Shown: positions 1 through 10,149, numbered from the stretch's first letter. The stretch: DNA of 64,000 bases from Dendrolimus kikuchii (GCA_019925095.2 CM034398.1:5037001-5101000); one strand, 5' to 3'. The notes: generated by a model from the letters alone, not told the origin. Made by a program: numbers and translations.

Positions 1-125
1 GGCGATGGTGGTATACATAATTATTGTACGATTACTTACATTTTAATAATAAATATATAACTATACTATATATACAAATATACACATAAGTTATATACAT
101 ATACAAGATATGGTGATAAAATTTA
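1..125 (-). mobile_element. LINE 3' UTR remnant
   Basis: This segment is the reverse complement of about 44110-44236, matching at more than nine in ten bases by eye over ~120 bp. A shorter related piece lies at 19328-19402. In the 44-kb copy the sequence is followed by an AATAAA-like site and a (TATC)n tail, so it is the 3' untranslated part of a LINE. No coding sequence is left here, and the window edge cuts it. Confidence 0.6.
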
Positions 126-317
126 ACTATTTAAACAATAAATATGTACAATATAATATCTACTAATTATATAAAATTACATATCATTATATTACAGATA
201 GTATTTCCTGACCATGTTCTTAAATGTTATTAGAGATTTTGCTTACAACAGGTGGTCACCGAGACGGGGTCAGGATCTTGTAAAAAGAAAGTCTATATAG
301 TGTTATAACTATATAGA
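126..317. other. Unassigned AT-rich spacer
   Basis: AT-rich DNA with no supported reading frame, terminal repeat or match elsewhere in the window. Confidence 0.5.
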
Positions 318-552
318 TTAACAGCGCGTTCCTTTAGTAGCTGACAACGCTCAAAATGCTCCAAGAGCCGTTCCACCTGGCGACCGCGGTTGTTATGATC
401 GTGGCAAAAACGTCACTAATGACGTCATAATTTTTGATCATACAACGCTCACAACGACCCATGTCAAGAGGCGGGTCAAACAACCGTCCCATTATAGTTT
501 ATGATTGCAATGCCTGCAAGCAAGTGGAACGGGAAAGAACGCGGTGATGAAC
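318..552 (+). repeat. Family F repeat, copy 1
   Basis: One of three F copies; the others are 34521-34750 (opposite strand) and 63836-64000 (cut by the window end). Shared marks are a GCGTTCC start, several GTTCCAC/GTGGAAC pairs, an ACAACGC motif repeated in both halves, and a central TGACGTCA-type palindrome. The class is unknown. The self-complementary blocks suggest a foldback or MITE-type element, but I could not find matched terminal repeats or a target duplication. Confidence 0.55.
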
Positions 553-666
553 GTGGCCCTTGTGAGCCACTAGTGGAACATAGCCTATGTTGTTGTAGTT
601 ATAAAGAAATTTTTGTTTATTCTTCCTAGAATTTATTCGATTTATCGTGGGGATGGATGAATTATA

Positions 667-888
667 CCAGGTGGTAGGGCATTTGCCCGACTGGATAGCT
701 ACCACCCCTGATCTAAAGTACGTTGCCATAACAACCTTGAGTTGTGTTCCGGCATTAGTGACCAGGTTCCAGTCTCCCTTAAGAGAGCAACAGTGCTTTT
801 GGTGTTGCAAATGTCCATAGGCGATGGTTGCCGCTTTCCATTAAATGGGCCGTCTGCCTGTCTAGTGAACTCTTGCAATAAAAAAATG
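667..888 (+). mobile_element. S retroposon, 5'-truncated
   Basis: Copy of the most abundant repeat in the window, beginning at CCAGGTGGTAGGGCA and ending in CTTGCAATAAAAAAA. The AATAAA plus A-run at the end shows it moved through RNA, so the sense strand is plus. It lacks the ~90-bp 5' segment present in full copies such as 56715-57048. Reading frames across it (499-810 minus, 742-924 plus) are by-products of the repeat and recur in every copy. Confidence 0.75.
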
Positions 889-1602
889 GAACGAAAATGG
901 CTGACGAAAGGCGTTCGAGTATAAGCCCTACAATCAGAACAATTCCTTGTTTATTTGCCTTTGTTATTTACTTTCCACTTTATAAGTAGCTCTAGCGACG
1001 ATGCGCCTTAACACATATAGTCCCGAGCTAACTCCATCAGGGAATCTGCGTCCCCGCACTAAATTTGCTAAGATAAACTTGAACAACACTGTAAAATATA
1101 ACAAACCTTCACATGTCCATATTTGGCCTATTCAGATGTCTTAAGACGGGAACTGAACCGGCTGCTCTTAATCATGGGGCGACAAGTGCCTCTGGCATGT
1201 ACTTACTCATATAGATAGGTTGTCTGTACATCAAAAGCGTGGCTATAAACATTTGACACAGTAGGCTGAGCTATATCACAGTTCCAAATCATTGCTTATA
1301 AAAAAAACAACCATCTATATCTAATTATATATAGATATATCAATAAAAGGCTATCTGTCTGTCAGCCTGTGTGATAGTTCTTCTCTCTGTTTAAAACTTT
1401 AGTGATTAAAATAAGAATTTTATGTGTGAATATTTTTAATGCGACATGCTGCAGGATTCATAATATATGGATTTAGGTAAAGTGCAACTCTAAACACGAA
1501 TGAAATGGTGGATTATATCAATTTACTCTCTGTTCATATCGTTTGATATGGGTCGATTGTCGTGAAAATTGATACATTGGCATACCTATAGGCCGGGCAC
1601 CT
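889..1602. other. Unassigned spacer
   Basis: No supported gene, terminal repeat or internal match was seen. A short TATATAGATATAT-rich stretch near 1315-1345 is low complexity. Confidence 0.5.
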
Positions 1603-2097
1603 GCTTACCAGACTGACCCCCCTCGACTCCATCCAACGTCGCGACGTTCGTATAAACGACTATCCCTTGCTGACAGATGGTTTAGAATCGCTTAACCTAC
1701 GGAGAGATTTTGTGTCTCTCTGCGTATTCTACCGTCTGTACAATGGGGAGTGTTCCGAGGAACTGTTCGATTTGGTGCCATCCCCGCATTTTCACCACCG
1801 CATCGCTCGCCATCGGCGGGATGTTTACGCTCACTTCCTTGAGCTACCAAGCTTAACTACGCAACGGCTCTCTAGAACGTTTATTCCGCGTACAATAATG
1901 AACGACTTGGAGAGAACTTCCCACCACCGTTTTCCGTCTGCCCTACGACATGGGATCATTTAAGAAGGGCGTTATAAAATTTCTTCGATGCCGGCAACAA
2001 GTTGACAACGCCCCTGGTGTTGCACACGTCCATAGGCGGCGGTAACCACTTTCAATCAAGGGGCCGGCTGCCTCTTTGACAGCTTTTGGCATTAAAA
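1603..2097 (+). pseudogene. Jockey/CR1-like LINE ORF2 C-terminus plus 3' tail
   Basis: The reading frame gives the region downstream of a LINE reverse transcriptase: LDSIQRR, then LRRDFVSLCVFYRLYNGECS, then HHRIARH, then RLSRTFIPRT. This block (SLCVFYR..GECSEEL..HHR..RF.R.FLPRT) is typical of insect non-LTR elements. After ~1915 the frame shifts and continues as YDMGSFKKG and ends near 2036 in GVAHVHRRR and a stop. The ~60-bp 3' UTR ends in an A-run at 2092. The element is cut off on its 5' side, with no polymerase or endonuclease domain, so it cannot move itself. Its last ~100 bp match the 3' end of the S retroposon. Confidence 0.75.
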
Positions 2098-2730
2098 AAA
2101 CATTATCTCAAAGACGTGGATTATATTCCACAAAATGCAAGAGTTATAACGAAATACATAGTCAGAATACGTGCCTAGTGAATCCAGACAGAAAACCTTC
2201 TTAAAACGGTAAATTATCAATAAAAATAAACATAATACTGGCGTGCCAATAAAATATTACGATCAATCAAATATGCACTGAATATTTTACTGAACTAGTG
2301 AAATCGGCCACTTATTTGAACAGAATATCTAAATTACTTTTACATTAAGTATTCCGTGATCAGTAACTACTCACGTCTTAACTCGGGATCAGCAAACTGG
2401 ATCCAATTCTGGTATATCAAAGGCATTATATTTAACTACTCTCTTTTCCGACTTCAAACGAATTGATGAGATACGGAACCCAAGTTCCGTAACCATTTCG
2501 GCACAAACAGAATCCTGCTTGTCTTTGAATGTCACAGCTATTTTCTCAGAAAAGACTAGATTTACGTAGGTGAAATTTGTTAGGAATGTAAATAATCAAT
2601 ATGCCGCTATATTATGCTATTGTGAAGTCGCGAAAAATAAAGATTGGGGGTGACCATTATACTCGTAATAAAGGTTTTAAATTTGTTCAATAGTTAGAGG
2701 TGAAAAACCTCTACGGATATTTCTTATTTA
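2098..2730. other. Unassigned spacer
   Basis: AT-rich sequence with no supported frame, repeat end or internal match. Confidence 0.5.
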
Positions 2731-2792
2731 TTTTTTATTGCTAAGTTGGCAAACAGGCAGACGGCCCAACTCATGGAAAGTGGTTAGCGCCG
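2731..2792 (-). mobile_element. S retroposon 3' fragment
   Basis: Only the last ~60 bp of an S copy, diverged: TTTTTTATTGC, then GGCAAACAGGCAGACGGCCC and ATGGAAAGTGGTTA on the plus strand. The A-rich end lies at the low coordinate, so the sense strand is minus. Confidence 0.6.
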
Positions 2793-3257
2793 TTTAACTC
2801 GTAGACTATCACACCCTTGTTCATGTTTTTATATTAGAAATTTAATTAGCTAAATCATTACAAGCTTAAATTCCATAGCACGGTGAAACACGGTAAATCT
2901 GCTTGCCAAAGTATACAACATTAAAATTTATAACTAGTAATTTAGCTTTCATTCTGCTTTGGAGTGGAAAAATTCCTTAACACACGCCATCCGGGCTTGC
3001 ATAAATCTTGCACCGTGATTAAAACTTTGTTAACAATGACATTAGCATTGCGCGGTGCTTCTGATCTTTAATTGTGGGATTCGTTTTGTTATTGAAATTT
3101 ATGCTTAACTTCACGCCTTGTTCCCTTAGGGGGAGATTAAAGAGAGATTTATTTATAAGCTAATGCTCCTTGCGGGTAATTGAACCGGACATGCTTTGTT
3201 GGGTTTTTTGTGACACATGCATACATTATAATCTTGTCTGTTGCCCAAGTATGTACC
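2793..3257. other. Unassigned spacer
   Basis: No supported gene or repeat boundary seen. Confidence 0.5.
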
Positions 3258-3312
3258 AAAGCAGTCGTAGCTTAGTGGCTAATGCACTCGCGTCGGTATA
3301 CATATGCATAGG
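3258..3312 (+). mobile_element. T1 SINE head fragment
   Basis: GTCGTAGCTTAGTGGCTAAT followed by GCACTCGCGTC resembles the box A end of the T1 tRNA-derived SINEs at 32614 and 49667. No box B or body follows. It does not fold as a functional tRNA gene. Confidence 0.4.
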
Positions 3313-3412
3313 TATACCTCTCTATTTGATAGTCTAGGTCATGCTTTAATGGGTAGTTTCACCTTATTCGCTAGATGGCGCTAGTATCGAATCTTCATAA
3401 TTTTAAATAGTT

Positions 3413-3560
3413 AGATAACTATTGTAGATCATAGCACAAACAAATGGAAGTTGAAAAGTACAAAAGCTAGTACAATAGGTGGTCTTATTGCTAAAAAAAT
3501 ATCTTTTCCAGGCAACCCTTGGCAGAGATAGATAGATTGTTTGTACTGACGGTAGTGCTG
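3413..3560 (-). mobile_element. LINE 3' UTR fragment (GTTGCCTGG type)
   Basis: On the minus strand it reads GGTTGCCTGG, then AGATAT, then AGCAATAAGACC, close to the LINE 3' UTR blocks at 34385-34518, 44252-44384 and 26560-26694. No coding part or tail repeat is kept. The 65-codon frame across it is not protein-like. Confidence 0.45.
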
Positions 3561-3589
3561 TCTCTAAGTAATGATAAATGGTAAGTAGC

Positions 3590-3960
3590 ATCATTATCAT
3601 CCGAGCGTTAAATCCCGGTTGCGTTCGGAGCGTTCCCTCCGAAGCTCAGGGTACGCTTTCCCACTTTTTCTACTCCACTTCGCGATATCATTAGCATCCC
3701 CCGTTTTGAAACTATTGCTGCATACGTACCATCAGCCTGCACAACGTCAAGCCAGCATTTATTGAGCCTTCCCCTTCAACCAGGACCTGACGGAGGCGGC
3801 ATGGCTAGAAATTTGTTCCCCACATAATTAGTCGGTCTCCGTAAGACGTGGCCGTACCAGCGTAAGCAATTCTCTTGCAGTTTATCTACTATGAAGACTG
3901 CGGTGGATGCGGAAGTTCCTGACGCAGTCTTTCATCCTAACCCCACACATCCATTGCAAC
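3590..3960 (-). pseudogene. RTE-type LINE ORF C-terminus and 3' end, degraded
   Basis: Homologous to 23169-23423, which reads clearly. On the minus strand, broken frames give KLQENCLRWYGHVLRRP, NYVGNKFLAMPP and CWLDVV, the usual end of RTE-clade LINE polyproteins (LRWYGHV.R.....GRPKKRWLDVVK). Frameshifts and stops separate the blocks. It ends at the low coordinate in GGATGATAATGATG, matching the short-unit tails typical of RTE elements. It extends farther upstream than the 23-kb copy. Confidence 0.6.
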
Positions 3961-4262
3961 ATAAATTATAAGTATATACAGTACATATAGGATTTAGGTA
4001 TGTTACATTTGTGGAGATTGATTTACATAGTTCTGACTATGTTTAAATATTAAAAAATCTTTTAATTGTCGACTAGTTTGGTTTAAAAAAAACGGCAAAA
4101 ATCAAGAGAGAGAGAGTCAGCTGTGGCGCCTCTTGTCTCTTAAAAGTATAGGAGTTTAGCAGAATTATGTTTTTAATTGAGAGCAAATGAGTGCATGGAA
4201 AAGAATACTGAGTGATTGTCTGTCCAAATGTTCTTCTTTAATGACTATAGTAGCATGTAGAG

Positions 4263-4821
4263 CAGGGGTCGCCTAATGGTGGACCGCGGTACGCATACGA
4301 ACCGCCGGCCCATTTTGTGTGGACCGCAAGAACACAGCAACTTGCACTACAGAGTACGTAATTTAATAATGAACGAAATGATCGATTTCCAAGAAAACAC
4401 AGTTTTAAAACAAAAACATGCGGAAGTTTCCAGCGAAGAGGTCTGGATAAAATTTGTGTGTTAATAAATATTCAGAACTACAAAAATAAGCTTTGAAACT
4501 TCTTACTTTGTTTGGGTCAACATATATTTGTGAAGCAGTATTTTCGAAGATGAACTTCATTAAGAATAAATTTCGGTCTCGACTTACTGAAGAATATCTC
4601 CAGAATATAATGTCAGCTTACACCAATTTTACTCCAAAATTCAGACAGATAGTCCGCAACAAAAAATGTCATTTTTCTCATTGATATGTAGAAAAATGCG
4701 TTTGTTATTTCCGTAAATACATTTATTTAATCAATATTTTTTGTATAAAATGTTATGCGGACCGCGTTGATCATTTCATTTCGTAAAACGGACCCAGAGC
4801 GAAACTAATTTGTGACCCCTG
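4263..4821 (+). mobile_element. hAT transposon, internally deleted
   Basis: The ends are CAGGGGTC at 4263-4270 and its reverse complement GACCCCTG at 4814-4821. They are flanked by ATGTAGAG (4255-4262) and ATGTAGAT (4822-4829), an 8-bp target duplication with one mismatch. An 8-bp duplication with CAGGGGT-type ends is the hAT signature. GGACCGC repeats sit near both ends (4281, 4321, 4758), as transposase-binding subterminal repeats often do. At 559 bp it is far shorter than a complete hAT element. It still holds the end of the transposase gene. Confidence 0.8.
4331..4683 (+). pseudogene. hAT transposase C-terminal (dimerisation) remnant
   Basis: Two overlapping frames encode the tail of a ZBED/hAT-type transposase. 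The first (about 4365-4462) reads FQENTVLKQKHAEVSSEEVW. The second (about 4458-4683) reads LLTLFGSTYICEAVFSKMNF, then NKFRSRLTEEYLQN. The block LFGSTY.CE..FS.M...K...R..L...L is the hATC dimerisation motif. A frameshift near 4457 and an in-frame stop near 4488 break it, and the catalytic core is missing. It lies inside a hAT element with intact ends, so it is a deletion derivative rather than a host gene. Confidence 0.75.
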
Positions 4822-4829
4822 ATGTAGAT

Positions 4830-5240
4830 TATTCTATATGTCCAGAAATGACTTCATCTAAATCGTGTTTAGCTGTATTTATGCAAACACTAGATATTAT
4901 AATATAACAGCACAAATTCCCACTAAAGCTAATGCCTATTAGACTAACCGAGCTTATGGGGCTCGTAGGTTATCGGCAATGGCCGATATATGTCCGTAAT
5001 TTATTGTACGTTAAATTGCGCCCACGCAAAGCACGCGCGGCCTTGCCGGACCAGTCCGTATGTCTTTTTATGAATGTAGCGGTATGGTTTTAGGATTCAC
5101 GTTTTTTTGTATATGTATATCTCTATTATCTTATATTAATATATAATAGAAAGCCGATCGTGCCGCAGTGTGTTACGAGAACTAGTATTAAATAATCGAA
5201 TTAGTACGGATAAAGGCGGAATAGTTCTCAGTAGATACAT
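4830..5240. other. Unassigned spacer
   Basis: No clear feature. A GC-richer patch near 5015-5060 (CGCCCACGCAAAGCACGCGC) has no reading frame I can place. Confidence 0.45.
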
Positions 5241-5487
5241 TACTACGTGTTAAACACAGACGCAAACCATATATGGGTGTAAATAAACTACTATATAACG
5301 CAGGTGCTAACTAGCCATGGCTGCTTCCAGGACTACTTATGCAGGATTAGGAAAGTACATACAGACACATGCCCATACTGCGAAAAAGTGGACACCGCGG
5401 CGCATACTATTTTAGAATGCGAAAGATGGGAAAAGCCGAGAGGAACAACCCAGACAAATTTAGGTGCCAACATAACAGCAACTACAA
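5241..5487 (+). pseudogene. R1-like LINE C-terminal zinc-knuckle fragment
   Basis: The plus-strand frame from about 5298 gives LTSHGCFQDYLCRI and then CPYCEKVDTAAHTILECERW. The pattern LTGHGCF..YL...C..C...D.AEHT...C.RW is the C-terminal HxCC/CCHC region of R1-clade and related LINE reverse transcriptases. The polymerase domain is absent and upstream frames are broken by stops. A Helitron starts at 5488, just beyond the last recognisable LINE codons. Confidence 0.7.
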
Positions 5488-5740
5488 TCTTATACTAATA
5501 TAATATATAAAGCTGAAGAGTTTGTTTGTTTGCTTGAACGCGCTAATCTCGGGAACTACTGGTCTGATTTGAAAAATTCTTTCAGTGTTGGATAGCCCAT
5601 TTATCGAGGAAGGCTATAGGCTATATATCATCACCAATAGCAGCAGAGCATCAATGAAGAATGTTTCAAACTCGAGGGGTTTTTTTAACTTATTTTTTTT
5701 TTAACTATTCTACGTGGACGAAGTCGCGGGCAGAAGCTAG
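5488..5740 (+). mobile_element. H1 Helitron-like nonautonomous element
   Basis: Starts TCTTATACTAATATAAT after an A (5487) and ends GCAGAAGCTAG before a T (5741). TC at the 5' end, CTAG at the 3' end and insertion between A and T without target duplication are the Helitron rules. The body is shared with 32147-32390, including ATTTATCGAGGAAGGCTATA. It encodes nothing; a Rep/helicase partner must act in trans. Confidence 0.75.
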
Positions 5741-5868
5741 TTTAACCTAAATTAATTTATTCACTAAAAAAAATAACACACTACATACTCACCTGTATAT
5801 ACATGGCAAAAATAGTGTACAATGTCACGTGTTAATGTTTGCTGCCCCCTCTCACTTGGTACTAGAAA

Positions 5869-5975
5869 TTGAGACACAGTTTTTTTTTTTTTTATAATAT
5901 TTTATGGCTTGGTTTCTAGACCTTTAAGCCAAGTCTGTTTTGGATATTCGGCACTTCACAGGTTTGAGACACAGT
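5869..5975 (-). mobile_element. Poly-A retroposon tail with 12-bp target duplication
   Basis: An 83-bp insert (5881-5963) between two copies of TTGAGACACAGT (5869-5880 and 5964-5975). On the minus strand it reads CTTGGCTTAAAGGTCTAG, then CCAAGCC and a long A-run. The same tail ends P SINE copy 2 at 24235-24280. This is a very short 5'-truncated LINE or SINE insertion. Confidence 0.7.
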
Positions 5976-6226
5976 AGATGTAATAACTCAACCTACCTCA
6001 TATTTATTAATTCTACTTAAAGCGCAGACTTAGCATCGTCGTCAAACCCTTTCGGGTTTTAAGATGTAGATATATAAATATTATGTATGTTTTGTTTGAA
6101 TAAATAAATATATAAAAAATTGTACAGTAAAACAGGAAGGTTGACGACCCAGCTGATGATAACAGAAACAGAACCGACTTCGAATTGAAAAGCAAGACAT
6201 AAATATTGCTTTTCAGTTTGAAATCC

Positions 6227-6524
6227 TATCCGTGCAGGAACGGAGAAAGAATACAATTCCCTACGGCCGGGCGGCCTGTCGTAAGAGGCGACTAAACAAC
6301 CCAGAGCCAGGTAGTAGGGCATTTGCCCGACTGGATGGCCACCACCCCTAGTCTAAAGTATGTCGCCATAACAACCTTGAGTTGTGTTCCGGCATTAGTG
6401 ACCAGGTTCCAGTCTCCCTTAAGAGAGCAGCAGCGCATTTGTAGCACCTTTGGTATTGCAAATGTCCATAGGCAATGGTAACCGCTTTCCATCAAGTGGG
6501 CCGTCTGGCTGTCTGCTGAACTCA
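6227..6524 (+). mobile_element. S retroposon, near full length
   Basis: Starts at TATCCGTGCAGGAACGGAG and runs through the conserved TCGTAAGAGGCGACTAAAC core to CTGCTGAACTC. The A-tail is missing, so the 3' end was trimmed or replaced. Confidence 0.75.
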
Positions 6525-6529
6525 ATCTA

Positions 6530-6925
6530 AGGTGAACTATTTAATATTGAAATTGTTTAACTTGAGAAAAGCTTAGGTTATTACTTAAATTTTATGTATA
6601 TTAGTATGATAATGTAAGGAAAGGTTATTTATTAATAATCTTTTATTAGTTATAAAATATATTTTATTCTTAGTTACAACTCTTGAATATGTTAACATTA
6701 GAATTTTGTGTATGTAAATTATTAGTATCATTATTTAATCTAATTACCGAAATACGGCTAGCGCTGTGGGTTAGAGTGAGAGAGGAGGAGCCTGCCTACC
6801 GCTGCCGTATGCGTGAGAGAAAGGGAAGCCAGACAGACTGGCGCCGTAACGCGTTACGCAACGAAGCGGTTTACCCTCCCATAAGAAGTTATCACTTCAA
6901 AAATTAAAAAAAAAATTACAACAAA
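6530..6925. other. Unassigned spacer with a GC-richer patch
   Basis: Mostly AT-rich. 6755-6890 is much richer in GC and has an open frame containing RVREEEPAYRCRMRERKGSQ, but no domain is recognisable and no splice sites or second copy support it as a gene. Confidence 0.4.
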
Positions 6926-7240
6926 TTTGCAAAATGTAAAACAAACTATGTTTTGTACAAAGTATTTATTTTTTGCTTTTTAGTTATTCTTGAAGTCGGT
7001 TTGTTGTTGCTAGAATTTTTTTACTTTCCACTTTTAAGTTACATATATGGTATCCAATAACTATGAAATTTATATAAGCTATTCTAAATCTAACGCAAAA
7101 AGAAGGATCGAAATCGGTTCAGAAACAAAAAAGTCCTGGCTGAACGCATGTACCAATACATATGACAAATTATTAACCTCCTCCTTTTCTTTTTTTTAAT
7201 TCGGTTAAAACCATGCCAAGAACCGAACTCAGGACCAGAA
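6926..7240 (+). repeat. Family K repeat fragment
   Basis: Shares GCTTTTTAGTTATTCTTGAA, then GTCGGTTTGTT, and farther on ATCGGTTCAGAAACAAA, with 16550-16770; 17585-17690 and 51250-51430 are related. In the other copies the AAGTCGG motifs occur as inverted pairs. The class is not known. Confidence 0.5.
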
Positions 7241-7770
7241 CGTTGTAGTAAACTAAGCGGGAACTTAGACCATCCAACCACATAGGCTGTTAATATAAAT
7301 AACACGTTATAACCAGGCCATCGCTCCATCAAGCCGGAATCATTATAAAAGCAGAAAAACCGCCCAAGAACAACGCTCTGTATATGAATAAATTATGAGT
7401 TTTTGTGGTCGTAATCAACGATTTATCACCTATAGAATAAAGCGAACAACTTTATCTACGAAGAAACTCGGGAAAAACGAACAACCGACCATTTGACAAC
7501 TTTGTTAAATTAATCGGTTCAGATCACTACGGTTTTTACGCGAATCTTAAAACAAGAAAATTGTTCAACCAGTGTTATAGTATGTTTCATGCTTTTAAGC
7601 TTTATTATTCAGTCTTTGTTGTTAAAGGGATAATTTTCATTTATTTACTGCTTTATTTGCTGCTACTTCGTGGATACTTGAAACAGAATTTGTATAAAAA
7701 AGAAGTAGAGATAAAAATGTTATTTAAATAAATGATCTAGGCGTGTTGCTATAGAGAGTCTTGCCACTTC
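7241..7770. other. Unassigned spacer
   Basis: AT-rich sequence without a supported frame or internal match. Confidence 0.5.
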
Positions 7771-7914
7771 CTTTATAGCCCGTTCCTATATCTTATCGAC
7801 CATTTATATGTCTTGCTATTGGTTAAAATTTCACATAGGCACCGTAGAAGGAATGTTAAAATTCATCCGATGGTAAGGCAAGTGAATGAATAGTTAGATA
7901 TAGGAACTGACCAT
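7771..7914. mobile_element. M1 MITE, copy 1
   Basis: Inverted ends GTTCCTATATCTTA (7782) and TAGATATAGGAAC (7894-7907), with CTTGCTATTGG and CCGATGGTAAGGCAAG facing each other inside. The same layout recurs at 59333-59474 and, split, at 60949-61230. No coding capacity. It fits a small nonautonomous DNA transposon; the superfamily is undecided because the target duplication is unclear. Confidence 0.55.
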
Positions 7915-7975
7915 TAAACAGTGATAACACGTGCTATACGGTGTACATAGCGTTGGAAGTAAATGATTTAAAGCA

Positions 7976-8113
7976 GAACTCAGATTGAATAATACTCCAG
8001 GTAGATGGATCGAAAACCTGCGTAAGATTGCCGGTAGGGGCTGGATGGGAAAAGTGAGGACGCGGGATATGTGGCGCAAATAGAGAAAGATTGATTACAT
8101 GCAGCAATGGACT
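7976..8113 (+). pseudogene. LINE ORF C-terminal scrap
   Basis: The plus frame reads TPGRWIENLRKIAGRGWM, then VRTRDMWRK, a stop, then YMQQW. It matches the usual tail of RTE-like LINE proteins (GRP..RW.DDL.K.AG..W......R..W..L.EAY.QQW). It is cut off on both sides and belongs to a different family from the RTE ends at 3.6 and 23.2 kb. Confidence 0.55.
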
Positions 8114-8274
8114 ACAATAATTATAATTGATATCTCAATAACCACGTGTATACTACAAGTTGTTTGCTTCGTGCAGACTAGTATAGATTTTAGACCTGAT
8201 TGTAATTAAAGCAACTCAGCACCAAAGTGCATCACTTATGATGAGTTAGAGGACAATCAATATTTGGTGAAGGG

Positions 8275-8720
8275 CAGTGCCCTAAATAGCCTGTCATGCG
8301 CCCTATGCGAGCTTCTACAACTGCGCCCGTGTTATATTGTATGTAGCTAGAGCAATACTATGTATATGCCTACTTTATTTCATTCAGGGTGATAAAATAA
8401 CGCACAAGGACCTTGGTGTTGGTGAACCAAATATGTAATATTTGGAAAGAAAAATCTATTTTTTTAAAGAACTAGAACACAAATACGCTCGTGCGCTGCC
8501 AAAAAAATGAGCGCGATGTTTTGTTTCATTTAACAGACGTTTATGATGATACTGGCATATAGGTAGGCATGTGTTGGAATCGAGCACTAGGGACGTAGCG
8601 GGCATTTATCAGGAGTAAACTGAAAAAATAATAGTCCTGCCTGGTCTGGCCATTCTTGCGCCCCCCAGAGTCTACGCCCTGTGCCTGGGCACCAGTGGCA
8701 GCGCCCTATTTACGGCACTG
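8275..8720. mobile_element. hAT MITE, no coding content
   Basis: Terminal inverted repeats CAGTGCCCTAAATAG (8275-8289) and, inverted, CTATTTACGGCACTG (8706-8720) match at 14 of 15 positions. Flanks GTGAAGGG (8267-8274) and GTGATGGG (8721-8728) form an 8-bp target duplication with one mismatch, as for hAT elements. The 446-bp interior has no transposase frame. Confidence 0.75.
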
Positions 8721-8728
8721 GTGATGGG

Positions 8729-9058
8729 TTGTGGTAGAAATAAGAATGAAAGAGGAACACTTATGCAGAAAATTCAGTCTAAATCCTATTGGAGTTTTTC
8801 ATATGATTTTGTTTGAGCCCACTTCGGAAATACCGCGACGACTGGCTAGTTTAATAAGTGTCTTTCATTAGTGAAGTTACCTTCTTGATAATAATTTGTA
8901 AGTAGAACAAAATAATTTAAGAATGAAAAAGAGACAAAGAGAACGTTTATATAATTACAATCTCTAGTGTCGAAATCATTTTTGAAAGCACTCACATATA
9001 TGCCAAGGGAAACGGGGACTTGGGCTGGAAATGTAATGAGTTGAGATAAGATTTAAAA
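8729..9058. other. Unassigned spacer
   Basis: Nothing recognisable. Confidence 0.5.
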
Positions 9059-9059
9059 A

Positions 9060-9250
9060 AAGGCATATAGAAAGAAAGAAAGAAAGAAAAACTTTATTTG
9101 AAGAAGTAGCGACATAATGACAGTCTTTATACATTATTATACACAGAACATAATGCGAGAATTTGTACGCCGGATGTTCATCAAACAAGGTTTGCACTCA
9201 GCATATTGCTGTGCCGGAATTATATCCGACACAACGCTGATTTTAAATTT
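9060..9250 (-). mobile_element. LINE 3' end with (TTTC)n tail
   Basis: The minus strand ends in AAATAAAGTTTTTC followed by (TTTC)n. It is homologous to 52108-52320 across GTTTGCTGAATATGCGG-like sequence and CAATATGCTGAGTGCAAACC. AATAAA close to a short tandem tail marks a LINE 3' terminus. The 73-codon frame across it is shared by both copies and is probably part of the 3' UTR. Confidence 0.6.
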
Positions 9251-9499
9251 TAAATAAAAATTATGTTGATAACAATTAATAAAACTAATTCTACGTATGT
9301 ATTATTAAATTAGTAAAACAAATAAATACATTTTAATTAAACCAGTAATAAAATACTTTGTTACTTCAAAATTAAAATAAATACTTATATCGAATCATCT
9401 ATTCGAATACAATTCGATGGAGTGTCGAGTATTACCACACTCTGTGTGCCACGTCACTGACATGAGGCAACAAATGTCATACAGACATAATTCATAACC

Positions 9500-9843
9500 T
9501 ATAAATATTTAAGGAGTTTTTGGCGGGAACTGAAAGGAGACGTTGTGCTGTGCAGTTTTATTTTCTAAAAATGTGTAAAATTACTCTAGAATGAACAATA
9601 GTTGTAGGATATTGATAGTTTTTGAGTAGTAATTACGTGTTTTGTGAGAAATGTGAACTGTATAGTCAAATGTGGCCTTTTGAGTTTTCACAAGAACTCC
9701 GTTGAATGGCGTTAGTTGTAGCCTACAATACAACTGCGCGACTATTATACGAAGACTTAAACATCAGAATTGGCTGTATGGACTAGATTCCTTTGCCTGC
9801 CTTTGTGGCGAATACAACTACTACTACTACTATAAATATTTAA
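9500..9843 (+). mobile_element. P SINE copy 1, (ACT)n-tailed
   Basis: The 318-bp insert 9513-9830 lies between two copies of TATAAATATTTAA (9500-9512, 9831-9843). It starts GGAGTTTTTGGCGGGAACTG, as copy 2 does (24011). The two copies agree closely for ~220 bp, to GTTGTAGCCTACAATACAAC. Copy 1 then continues with its own tail: TTTGCCTGCCTTTGTGGCG, AATACA and (ACT)n. No tRNA-like box A/B pair is evident, so the origin of the head is unknown. A shared exact 5' end plus target duplication shows it is a full-length short retroposon. Confidence 0.75.
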
Positions 9844-10149
9844 TGTGTTATTTTACTATAAAGATATGAAGAATCAATGCATAAATGGCATTGCAGCCAT
9901 CACCTTTTAATATAGTTTATTTTCCCACTCTATATACTATATAGGCCGTGCATAAGACTGACTCGTGTTACAGGTAATTTGTCAGGCGATGATATGTATT
10001 TATTGCATACGATTTTCTTGTTTATTAAAAATAAAATATAAATTGCAATTTTCAGAAGGATAATTAAATTATATTTTTCTATTAGAAAATGGATAACATC
10101 AGTCCTAATTTCTATCTGGTAAACGAGAAATCTTAAAAACGAGGTTGAT
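9844..10149. other. Unassigned spacer
   Basis: Nothing recognisable. Confidence 0.5.
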
